Part shown: piece by piece, positions 1-4,683 of the stretch | Position numbering within the stretch: the first letter of the stretch is position 1 | Layout: every line of letters begins with the position of its first letter | Source: Thermodesulfobacteriota bacterium | Lineage (GTDB): Bacteria > Desulfobacterota > SM23-61 | Direction: 5' to 3' | DNA: 6,197 nt | Assembly: GCA_030018715.1 (NCBI GenBank) | Contig: JASEHN010000189.1 | Location: 1-6,197, forward strand | Notes under the pieces: generated by a model | Told to the model about the DNA's origin: nothing | Database searches by the model: none | What the model saw: only the letters and a program-made list of their open reading frames with translations | Made by a program: the position numbers and the translations under genes

Positions 1-1
1 C

Positions 2-70
2 AACTTCTCTTCTTTATCAGCCTTGCTTCGCATAATCATGAATCTGGGCCTGAAGGAGTTGACTGAATAA
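2..70 (+). CDS. Possible C-terminal tail of an upstream gene (partial)
   Basis: A reading frame open from the left edge ends at TAA 68-70. It encodes about 22 residues ending in a helical-looking stretch (LLRIIMNLGLKELTE). I do not recognise the protein. The only support is its plausible amphipathic composition and the fact that the next 490 bases carry no gene. A second frame is also open to a TGA at 64-66, so frame choice is uncertain. The sequence left of the window would settle it. Confidence 0.22.
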   Translation, partial: NFSSLSALLRIIMNLGLKELTE

Positions 71-85
71 TTTAGTCAGCACTCC
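55..85. other. Imperfect hairpin overlapping the end of the possible upstream gene
   Basis: GGAGT (55-59) pairs with ACTCC (81-85), and inside it GACTGAA (61-67) pairs with TTTAGTC (71-77), allowing one G-T pair. The two stems are separated by small unpaired bases. It sits where a terminator for an upstream gene would be, but no T-run follows on either strand. I therefore record it as structure and not as an intrinsic terminator. Confidence 0.4.
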
Positions 86-198
86 CCTTCTTACCTCATT
101 GGCTTCCAGCAGCACGCACTCCACACCACCGCCAACGACGGCGAAGCATAGTTCGAAGCCCAATTATTTTATGCCCTCCAAGAATAATCGGAACAAAC

Positions 199-218
199 GA
201 AACTATGTCCCTGTCCCC
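199..218. repeat. REP-like GTCCCTGTCCCC word
   Basis: The bases read AACTATGTCCCTGTCCCC. Similar GTCCCC-rich words recur at 453-459, 3151-3157, 3184-3190 and 3224-3229. From general knowledge, such words are common beside REP-associated tyrosine transposase (RAYT) elements. No transposase is encoded here, so the assignment to that class is inference. The rest of 86-306 shows no gene that I can support. Confidence 0.35.
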
Positions 219-242
219 CATTCCCTTCCCTCGCCCATTCTT

Positions 243-268
243 GACTATGAGCCAAATTGCCAAATTGC
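243..268. repeat. 26-bp dispersed repeat, copy 1 (start of a GCTAAATT-type array)
   Basis: This 26-bp string (GACTATGAGC, then C, then AAATTGCCAAATTGC) matches 2579-2604 with one substitution. At the second site it continues into a seven-unit, period-8 array, whereas here the array stops after about two units. This suggests the same repeat type at different stages of expansion or decay. Confidence 0.6.
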
Positions 269-306
269 ATCCTCCATTTAAACCAAAATAAGATGACATC
301 TGAGGC

Positions 307-427
307 TCTTGCAAAAGTATTTTTTTGTGGTTCGACAAGCTCACCACGAACGGAAAAACTAAATAATTTCAACCTAAGCCCGTTCACCCTGAGCATGTCG
401 AAGGGTAAACTACGGACTTTTGCAAGA
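307..427. repeat. 121-bp MITE-like palindromic element with 12-bp terminal inverted repeats
   Basis: The ends are a perfect 12-bp inverted repeat: TCTTGCAAAAGT (307-318) and ACTTTTGCAAGA (416-427). Inside lies a second imperfect inverted pair. The left arm is around 329-353 (GGTTCGACAAGCTCACC...GAACGG) and the right arm around 380-405 (CCGTTCACCCTGAGCATG...CGAAGGG). The AT-rich centre is about 354-379. The inner arms resemble TTCGACAAGCTCA/TGAGC-TGTCGAA palindromes that are widely scattered in proteobacterial intergenic DNA (general knowledge). No open reading frame of note lies inside, so any mobility would need a transposase in trans. No clear target-site duplication is visible. Confidence 0.65.
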
Positions 428-501
428 AGCACATCTTTATAATATTAGGTGCGTCCCCTGTTTCTACATAAATTTTTTCCTTTCTTTCTTTCCGAAACTG
501 C

Positions 502-510
502 TGATATAAT
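502..510 (+). promoter_or_regulatory. Extended -10 promoter for the mntA-hepT pair
   Basis: TG-A-TATAAT (502-510) is a perfect sigma-70 extended -10 box. No good -35 is present: the expected position about 17 bp upstream lies in a T/C-rich tract, which an extended -10 can tolerate. Transcription would begin near 517, leaving a leader of roughly 43 nt before the ATG at 560. Confidence 0.5.
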
Positions 511-559
511 TTAAGAAAAACTTTTGAAGTGATACAACCTTTTTCAAAACACTTTTGCA

Positions 560-883
560 ATGACCCCAGTAAAACCCAGAAAAACTGAAAAATATAACCT
601 TCCCAAAGACAAACTAATTCAATTTTGTCAGCGCTGGAAAATCATCGAAATGGGCCTCTTTGGTTCGATTCTAAGAGAAGATTTCAACGAAGAGAGCGAT
701 GTGGATGTTTTGGTTTCCTTCGCATCTGGATCCCCATGGACCTTGCTTGACTTCGTTGAAATGCAGGATGAATTGGAGGCGCTTCTGGGGCGCAAGGTGG
801 ATCTGGTGGAGCGGGAAGCGCTGAGAAATCCATATCGGCGGGAGGAGATCTTGCGAACCTTGGAGTTGGTTTATGCGGCCTGA
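560..883 (+). CDS. mntA: MntA-type minimal nucleotidyltransferase, antitoxin of a type VII TA pair
   Basis: This 107-residue protein is the size of a minimal nucleotidyltransferase (NTP_transf_2 / MNT fold). The signature GSx10DxD is complete: G35-S36, D47 and D49 (GSILREDFNEESDVDVLV). A third acidic residue lies at D81 in the strand RKVDLVE, so the metal-binding triad looks intact. In characterised MntA-HepT systems this enzyme transfers AMP from ATP to the tyrosine of the partner's RX4HXY motif and silences the toxin. The start ATG is forced, because a stop lies in frame at 530-532 and no other start intervenes. There is no convincing Shine-Dalgarno sequence in front. The stop overlaps the next gene by 11 bp. 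The function is inferred from family and context. Confidence 0.9.
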   Translation: MTPVKPRKTEKYNLPKDKLIQFCQRWKIIEMGLFGSILREDFNEESDVDVLVSFASGSPWTLLDFVEMQDELEALLGRKVDLVEREALRNPYRREEILRTLELVYAA

Positions 884-1226
884 AGATCGTGATTTAGCTT
901 ACCTATGGGATATGCGCGAAGCAGCTCGTGATGTGGTTGAGTTTATTCGCGGGGTTAGCTATTCCAATTTCTGTAAAGATAAACGGGTTCGATATGCAGT
1001 GGAAAGACGGATTGAAGTGATTGGAGAGGCAGCCCGACATATCTCCGAAACATTTAAGACGAAGCATTCCGAAATTCCCTGGCGGCAAATCATTGGCCAG
1101 CGGAATATTTTGGCCCATGAATACGGAGAAATCCTCGTGGAGCGGATTTGGCAAACAGCACAAGAAAGTATTCCCCACTTGCTCGAGGTTTTGAATCAAC
1201 TGGTCCCTGCAGATGAGGAGGCGTAG
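873..1226 (+). CDS. hepT: HepT-type HEPN (DUF86) ribonuclease toxin
   Basis: A 117-residue all-helical protein of the DUF86/HepT HEPN family. The catalytic motif RX4HXY is intact as R77-NILA-H82-E-Y84. In the family R and H cut RNA, and the tyrosine is the site AMPylated by MntA. Other family features are the GEAARHIS helix (about 51-58) and the IPW-x-I-x-GxRN stretch before the motif. The start overlaps the end of the antitoxin gene by 11 bp (873-883). Its ribosome site GGAG (862-865) lies inside the antitoxin gene with 7-nt spacing, so the two are translationally linked. Both members appear intact, so this pair is probably functional. The substrate RNA cannot be told from sequence. Confidence 0.9.
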   Translation: MRPEDRDLAYLWDMREAARDVVEFIRGVSYSNFCKDKRVRYAVERRIEVIGEAARHISETFKTKHSEIPWRQIIGQRNILAHEYGEILVERIWQTAQESIPHLLEVLNQLVPADEEA

Positions 1227-1254
1227 TTAGCCATAGAAATAGGCAAATGCTAAC
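1226..1254 (+). other. Weak inverted repeat after hepT
   Basis: GTTAGC (1226-1231) and GCTAAC (1249-1254) form a 6-bp stem with a 17-base loop directly after the hepT stop. No T-run follows, so it is at best a poor terminator. Confidence 0.25.
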
Positions 1255-1279
1255 AATCAAGAGCTGACCCCGCTTTCCG

Positions 1280-1377
1280 TAATGACGACTCGCCCTGGCC
1301 ATCTCACACCCATTTTATTAAAAAGTCAATTTCCCACTTTCTTCTTCCATTTCCGATGCTTAGCTTGGTCCGACCCC
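1280..1377. repeat. 98-bp dispersed repeat, short form, copy 1
   Basis: It runs from TAATGACGACTCGCCC to GCTTGGTCCGACCCC and matches 4903-5000 in the same orientation with a single mismatch (A versus C in CATTTTATTAAAAAG). The right end carries GGTC-C-GACC, a small palindrome of the kind seen in REP sequences. The word GACCCCGCT at the right end (1372-1380) also occurs just left of the element (1266-1274), like a short flanking direct repeat. A longer relative lies at 3351-3460. No transposase is nearby, so movement in trans is likely if it is mobile at all. Confidence 0.85.
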
Positions 1378-1390
1378 GCTCACGGGTTTT

Positions 1391-1439
1391 AACCTGAATC
1401 CTGAAACCTGTAACCTGTGACCTGCGAATTGCGAGCTTT
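1391..1439. repeat. Degenerate period-7 tandem array (AACCTGT-like), 7 units
   Basis: The units are AACCTGA, ATCCTGA, AACCTGT, AACCTGT, GACCTGC, GAATTGC and GAGCTTT. The CCTG core holds in the first five and decays at the right. The same family of units forms a longer array at 2512-2574. No coding frame uses it. The remaining bases to 1504 are C-rich and show nothing I can name. Confidence 0.7.
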
Positions 1440-1504
1440 TTCCGTGCACCGGTTACTCAGCTCAATTAACCTAGTCAACTCCGCCCCCTTATTCCCCCAT
1501 TTCC

Positions 1505-1684
1505 ATGCAAATTCTCGCCGATTTTAATTTTGATGGAAAAGCGGATTGCATCTGGTATAATAAATTGATAGGAAAAGTTAAGGCCTGGTACAGGAGTGGC
1601 GCGAATTTTGTCCGGGATGAATACATCGTAACCGTCAATGATCTAACCAGAAAGAACAAGATATGGAAAATAGGGAAAAATTAG
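1505..1684 (+). pseudogene. Fragment of an FG-GAP / VCBS repeat protein
   Basis: A 59-residue frame opens with ADFNFDGKADCIWYNKLIGKV. This matches the FG-GAP/VCBS consensus, in which a D-x-N-x-D-G-x-x-D calcium loop is followed by ILWYN and then a trade-off segment (VKAWYRSGANFV). The loop residues D6, N8, D10 and D14 are all present. Family members carry many such repeats in long secreted surface proteins, and only one is left here. The similarity fades after VTVNDL (about residue 47), and the frame then runs into the next gene, which it overlaps from 1663. No signal peptide or preceding repeat is visible. It is a broken remnant, probably not translated usefully. Confidence 0.7.
1553..1561 (+). 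promoter_or_regulatory. Extended -10 promoter candidate inside the FG-GAP fragment
   Basis: TG-G-TATAAT is a perfect extended -10 box lying on the codons for the conserved Trp-Tyr-Asn of the FG-GAP fragment. No good -35 is spaced 17 bp upstream. It would give a leader of about 95 nt for the nucleotidyltransferase gene at 1663. It may be a by-product of the protein motif, so function is unproven. Confidence 0.35.
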
Positions 1685-1980
1685 TTCTGAATAAATTAAA
1701 AGGGTTATTGCTAAAAAAAATAGGATTGAATTCCTTGGTGCTTTTTGGCTCCAGAGCTCGCGGCAATGCTGATCCATATTCTGATATGGATGTCCTCGTA
1801 GTGGTAGATCGTTTGGACAAAGAAATCGAAGATTATATCAGCGATTGTGCTTGGGAAGCAGGTTTTGAGGAAGGAATTGTCATTTTGCCGATAATCTTTA
1901 CGAAAGATGAATGGGAAAAAGGCTCAGAACGCTTCTCCCTGCTTGCTCAGGCAATCAGGAGCGAAGGGGTCTCCTTATGA
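1663..1980 (+). CDS. Nucleotidyltransferase-domain protein of a second MNT-HEPN pair
   Basis: This 105-residue MNT-fold protein has the motif GSRARGN...SDMDVLVV: G29-S30, D41 and D43, exactly GSx10DxD. It belongs to the GSRARG subgroup, different from the MntA at 560. The usual third carboxylate is not evident; the equivalent strand reads EGIVILPII. In such pairs it would act on, or neutralise, the HEPN partner, but the chemistry here is inferred. The start ATG is preceded only by a weak AGAAAGAA purine stretch. It overlaps the partner gene by 4 bp (ATGA, 1977-1980). The DNA is AT-rich: bases 1681-1740 have 16 G+C out of 60. It looks intact, though its partner is broken. Confidence 0.85.
   Translation: MENREKLVLNKLKGLLLKKIGLNSLVLFGSRARGNADPYSDMDVLVVVDRLDKEIEDYISDCAWEAGFEEGIVILPIIFTKDEWEKGSERFSLLAQAIRSEGVSL
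1964..1969 (+). promoter_or_regulatory. Ribosome binding site of the second HEPN gene
   Basis: AAGGGG lies 7 nt before the ATG at 1977, inside the nucleotidyltransferase gene. Together with the ATGA overlap it fixes 1977 as the HEPN start and excludes the in-frame ATG at 1911. Confidence 0.6.
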
Positions 1981-2375
1981 AGTCTGATGAAATCTCTGAG
2001 CTTATCCGGCACCGACTTGAACAGGCTCAAGTAGCTTTGGATGACGCGAAATTTCTTTTGGATGGTAATCGCAGTCCTCAAAGTATCGTGAATAGGTCCT
2101 ATTAACCCATGTTTTACGCTGCGCTTGCCCTTCTGCAAAAAATATCCAAAATACCCTCAAAACATACGGGGGTGATAAGTCTTTTTGATACCGAGTTTGT
2201 CCTGAAGGGTGTTTTTTCCAAAGACCTTTCCAGAAGTTTTCATAAAGCACTTGAACTCCGCCAGGCATCTGATTATAAGGCCATTTACGAGATTTCACCC
2301 GAAAGGGCAAGAGAGGTCTGGGGTAAAGCCGTTCAATTTGTCGAGGCTGTTAGAGATTACCTCTTGAAAAATTAA
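1977..2375 (+). pseudogene. HEPN-domain protein interrupted by an in-frame TAA
   Basis: Codons 1-42 (1977-2102) and the stretch from 2109 to 2375 lie in one frame, broken only by TAA at 2103-2105. Read through, it is a 133-codon HEPN protein (PF05168-like). It has an N-terminal helix RHRLEQAQVALDDAKFLLDG, then NRSY-stop-P-MFYAALALLQ, where relatives have NR-x-YYAMF-x-AA, then KHTGVISLFDTEFV and the late DYKAIYEISPERA segment. The stop replaces the second tyrosine codon and the next codon reads CCC, where GCC is expected. This looks like a two-base change with no frameshift. Relatives often carry His at the position held here by Tyr (MFY), so the RX6H ribonuclease motif may have been lost earlier. 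An ATG at 2109, 3 nt past the stop, could restart an 88-residue C-terminal piece. Confidence 0.8.
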
Positions 2376-2511
2376 CGGACCTTTTTATCTCCTATTCTTT
2401 TGGAGGGTTCGTTGAATGTTGAGACCCGGATTCTTTACTCCGATATCTCGGATGTTGGCATTTCATAACGCTAAAAGATTGGTTTCTTTATCTATGAAAC
2501 TCGAGTGCTGG
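2376..2511. other. Non-coding spacer, no gene seen
   Basis: This follows the broken HEPN gene. A small perfect stem, TCCGA-TATC-TCGGA (2439-2452), and a run of five T's at 2381-2385 are visible, but they are not arranged as a terminator. I see no gene. Confidence 0.5.
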
Positions 2512-2574
2512 AACCTGGAACCTGTGGCTTTTGACCTGAGTCCTCAAACCTGTGGCCTGTAACCTGCGACTCTT
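2512..2574. repeat. Degenerate period-7 tandem array (AACCTGT-like), 9 units
   Basis: The units are AACCTGG, AACCTGT, GGCTTTT, GACCTGA, GTCCTCA, AACCTGT, GGCCTGT, AACCTGC and GACTCTT. Spacing is strictly 7 bp for 63 bp despite substitutions, so the period is conserved better than the sequence. It matches the array at 1391-1439. It is followed within 13 bp by a period-8 array. Confidence 0.75.
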
Positions 2575-2586
2575 TGTGGACTATGA

Positions 2587-2642
2587 GCTAAATTGCCAAA
2601 TTGCTAAGTTGCTATATTGCTACGTTGCAAAATTGCTAAATG
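2587..2642. repeat. Period-8 tandem array (GCTAAATT), 7 units
   Basis: The units are GCTAAATT, GCCAAATT, GCTAAGTT, GCTATATT, GCTACGTT, GCAAAATT and GCTAAATG: exactly seven units in 56 bp, with no indel. The first two units and the flank before them match 243-268. No coding frame explains it. The low number of changes per unit suggests fairly recent slippage expansion. Confidence 0.8.
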
Positions 2643-2655
2643 GCTCCGCCATTTC

Positions 2656-2800
2656 TGTTCAAATTTGTAACCCGTGGGAATTTTTGCAATCTTTTTCTTC
2701 TTCGTGAAAAGCCCTTTTTAAAAAATTAACGATTTTAAGGCCTTATAAGCCATGCCCTTCTCCTCCCTCGGCACCGAAATTGCCTGAATGATTAAAGTAA
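2656..2800. repeat. Dispersed repeat, long form (core 2656-2715)
   Basis: The 60-bp core begins TGTTCAAATTTGTAACCC and ends CTTCGTGAAAAGCCCT. It recurs at 6008-6068 in the same orientation with one substitution and one T-run length change. Similarity resumes past a gap: CCTTCTCC...ACC-AAATTG near 2756-2783 here matches 6071-6097 there. The intervening bases (about 2716-2755) are missing from the other copy, so this is the fuller version. The exact ends are uncertain. Confidence 0.6.
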
Positions 2801-2886
2801 ATTTTGTCTCCAAGGTCAAATTCCGGCGACTGGTGAACCTGAAACATGTTGTTTTTCAAACCTCGCATGGTTTAAAATATAAAATC

Positions 2887-2892
2887 GAGGTG
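2887..2892 (+). promoter_or_regulatory. Ribosome binding site of the beta-helix gene fragment
   Basis: GAGGTG stands 5 nt before the ATG at 2898. An AT-rich -10-like TAAAAT (2873-2878), 18 bp after TTGTTT (2849-2854), could be its promoter, but it would leave a leader of only about a dozen bases. Confidence 0.5.
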
Positions 2893-2897
2893 CTTCC

Positions 2898-3137
2898 ATG
2901 TCTCCCCGAGCTCCCGTTAATTTCCTAAAATCCCCTTTGCCTATTATCCTCTTTATCAGTATCCTCTTTTTCGCCCTTTCGCCTTTTTCCCTTATCCATT
3001 CCAAAGCCTTTGCCGCAACCTATTATGTGGATGCTACCAATGGCAAAGATTCAAACAATGGTACATCGGAATTAACCCCCTGGAAAACCATCGCCAAAGT
3101 CAACGCTTCAAGATTTAACCCCGGGGTCAGGGGGTAA
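2898..3137 (+). pseudogene. Truncated N-terminus of a secreted right-handed beta-helix protein
   Basis: The frame gives 79 residues. Residues 1-39 are a classic Sec signal peptide: a basic start (MSPRAPVNFLK), a hydrophobic core (PIILFISILFFALSPFSLI), and an AFA cleavage site predicted after A39. The mature part begins ATYYVDATNGKDSNNGTSELTPWKTIAKVN, the characteristic first strand and 'TPWKTI' turn of right-handed beta-helix / pectate-lyase-like surface proteins. Those proteins are usually several hundred residues long. Homology ends at SRFNPG (residue 76), where relatives continue with GD and the first helix rungs. The last residues (VRG) and the stop come from a GGGGTCAGGGGG sequence typical of repeat ends. 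The remainder of the gene is absent, so this is a dead export-signal fragment. Confidence 0.8.
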
Positions 3138-3230
3138 AAAAAATAGAACCGTCCCCTTTTTGAAAACTGCAAATGTAAAGGGCGTCCCCTAATTCCGAAG
3201 CGCGGATGTCCATCTTCCCTATCGTCCCCG
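3123..3230. repeat. REP-like remnant region with GGGGTCAGGGGG and repeated GTCCCC words
   Basis: GGGGTCAGGGGG (3123-3134) is followed by an A-run, AGAACC, and GTCCCCT at 3151-3157. GTCCCCT repeats at 3184-3190 and GTCCCC at 3224-3229. These words resemble the flanks of RAYT-type elements (general knowledge). No transposase frame is present. The region begins exactly where beta-helix homology stops, which marks it as the probable cause or scar of that truncation. Confidence 0.4.
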
Positions 3231-3274
3231 ACTCGGCCGAGTTATTGAATAATTGACGTCCCTTCCGGCATTCA

Positions 3275-3334
3275 GGTACGGTTTGATGAGGGGGAGCTGG
3301 AGATAGAGCCTTAGCCACTACGCCAGATCTCTAC
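3275..3334 (+). mobile_element. Probable 3' end remnant of a group II intron (domain V 3' strand plus domain VI)
   Basis: GGTACGGTTTGATGAGGGGG resembles the 3' strand of a bacterial group II intron domain V and the following linker. Next comes GAGCTGG (3294-3300), able to pair with CCAG-AT-CTC (3323-3331) as domain VI. The A at 3327 would bulge out as the branch point. The intron would then end in AC at 3333-3334, giving the usual 7-nt distance from branch A to an AY terminus. The 5' strand of domain V (GAGCCGTA type) is not found upstream and no reverse transcriptase frame exists, so it is a non-functional stub. The identification is from memory of domain V/VI patterns and needs a covariance search. 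Confidence 0.4.
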
Positions 3335-3350
3335 TCTACCCTAAAAATTC

Positions 3351-3460
3351 TTTTCTTAAAAAGTCAATTTCCATGGCAAAAATGTCCTTTTAAAGCCCCA
3401 AAACGACCCCTTTTCTACACTTTCTTCTTCCATTTCAGATGCTTAGCTTGGTCCGACCCC
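3351..3460. repeat. Long form of the 98-bp repeat, with an extra 45 bp
   Basis: The left part 3351-3372 (TTTTCTTAAAAAGTCAATTTCC) and the right part 3418-3460 (CACTTTCTTCTTCC...GGTCCGACCCC) match the two 98-bp copies with one substitution. Between them lie 45 bases (3373-3417) absent from both short copies. The left ~31 bp of the short copies (TAATGACGACTC...CCA) is not present here. It abuts the intron-like remnant. The right end is followed by GCTCCGCTTCC and the end of the ATPase gene. Confidence 0.8.
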
Positions 3461-3499
3461 GCTCCGCTTCCCCTTGACCGCGGTGGCCGGAGAAAGACG

Positions 3500-4666
3500 T
3501 CAGGGAAGCGCACCAAGGAAACGTCCGGCCGGCATGATCCTCACCCTGCCGTCCAGGACATCGTCAGACCCCCTTAAGGAGACCTGATAGAGGTAGGGGA
3601 TCTGCAACCGTTCGCCGAAATAGCGGAGGGAGGGGTTCGCGGAATGGGCGGACACTTTGCATTCGACCGCAAACCAGGGCTGCCTGTCCACGGTGACCAG
3701 AAAATCGACCTCTCTTTTCGACACGTCGCGCAGGTAGTGCAGACCCATCTGGTAACCCTCCCGGTCTTCCAGGAGATGTTTCATTTTAAGGAGGTGTCCG
3801 GCGATCAGATTCTCAAAGCGGATGCCTTCATCGGCGATGGCAGACCAGTCCCAGAGGTAGACCTTGGGCGCTTTGCGCAGGGAACGAACGGTGCTGTGGG
3901 CATAGGGCGTAACGAGGTAACAATAATACAGTCTTTCCAGGATATCGACCCAGTGAGATACGGCGCGATGGCTGACCTCCAGGTCTTCCCTGAGGGACTG
4001 CAGCGAGAGGGGGGCGCCGATCCTTTCGACGAGCATGTCCGTCAGCAGTTCAAGGGCGGAAAGGGCCCGGACGTTTTCCAGATCGCGGATATCCTCCCTC
4101 AGGAAACGATCCAGCTTTTCCCTTTGCCATCGTCGCAGAAACCGCGGATTCTGTTTGAGGAACGGTTCCGGGAAGCCGCCGTAATGAAAGAGGGTTTCGA
4201 TGGTATCGTGGTATGACGCAGGCGGGAATGAAAGTTCCTGCAACGGTTCGATGGCGACGGACAGGTGCTCCAACTCGCCGACGGAGAATCCATGCAGACG
4301 GTGGGAATGATAACGCCCCTGAAGGGAATCGCCGCCCTTGCGGTATACGTCAAGACGGGCGCTCCCGGTGATGAGGAATTTCAGACGCTCATGGTGATGA
4401 TCGAATTCCCCTTTGATCCATGCTTTCCAGTTTCTGTATTTGTGGAGTTCATCAAAGAACAGGGTTGCTTCTTCCGCGGGCCATAGTGCCGCAAGGATCT
4501 CCCGGCGGTCTTTTCGGTTGTCCCAGTTGAAATAGCGGTCCTGCTTTCTGTGCAGGAATGATTTCGCCAGGGTGGTTTTTCCGACCTGGCGAGGACCGGA
4601 GAGAAAAACCATCTTTTCCTCCAGGTCCTGGAGAATGGATGTTTCTGAATAACGCGGCATGAACAT
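3500..4666 (-). CDS. AAA ATPase with C-terminal DUF4143 domain (AAA_14 family)
   Basis: This is a 388-residue protein of the usual length for this family. The Walker A motif is GPRQVGKTT (residues 24-32). Walker B is ATLFFDELHK, with D72-E73 as metal and catalytic acids. Sensor region ITGSARLD is at 99-106, and SLQGRY after it carries a candidate arginine finger. A winged-helix-like stretch (SLREDLEVSHRAVSHWVDILERLYY) follows. The C-terminal DUF4143 part has a nuclease-fold-like arrangement, E319-V-D321 then E335-C-K337, reminiscent of PD-(D/E)xK. The substrate of this family is unknown, and mobile-element or defence roles have been suggested. The start is ATG 4666 (or 4660, M3). A TTG at 4702 only lengthens a non-conserved tail. 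It stands alone. Its DNA is GC-rich (35/60 in 4021-4080), unlike its neighbours, which suggests separate origin. Confidence 0.88.
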   Translation of the reverse strand: MFMPRYSETSILQDLEEKMVFLSGPRQVGKTTLAKSFLHRKQDRYFNWDNRKDRREILAALWPAEEATLFFDELHKYRNWKAWIKGEFDHHHERLKFLITGSARLDVYRKGGDSLQGRYHSHRLHGFSVGELEHLSVAIEPLQELSFPPASYHDTIETLFHYGGFPEPFLKQNPRFLRRWQREKLDRFLREDIRDLENVRALSALELLTDMLVERIGAPLSLQSLREDLEVSHRAVSHWVDILERLYYCYLVTPYAHSTVRSLRKAPKVYLWDWSAIADEGIRFENLIAGHLLKMKHLLEDREGYQMGLHYLRDVSKREVDFLVTVDRQPWFAVECKVSAHSANPSLRYFGERLQIPYLYQVSLRGSDDVLDGRVRIMPAGRFLGALP

Positions 4667-4683
4667 GGGATCTTTTATGCCAT

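Noticed and set aside
55..85. Intrinsic terminator
   Set aside because: The stem is interrupted and there is no T-run after it on either strand.
96..442. Small reading frames on both strands (60-87 residues)
   Set aside because: They run through the palindromic element and the GTCCCC words, lack ribosome sites, and their translations are low-complexity or arise from the repeats.
1911..1976. Upstream ATG at 1911 as start of the second HEPN gene
   Set aside because: It would overlap the nucleotidyltransferase by 70 bp with a non-family N-terminus. The ATG at 1977 has an AAGGGG site and the ATGA overlap typical of such pairs.
1391..2642. CRISPR array
   Set aside because: Units are 7 or 8 bp with no spacers, there is no 20-40 bp direct repeat, and no cas gene is present.
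3644..4216. 190-residue plus-strand reading frame opposite the ATPase
   Set aside because: It is the antisense shadow of a convincing ATPase with Walker A and B motifs. Its translation shows no recognisable motif, and the GC-rich sense gene naturally leaves the opposite frame open.
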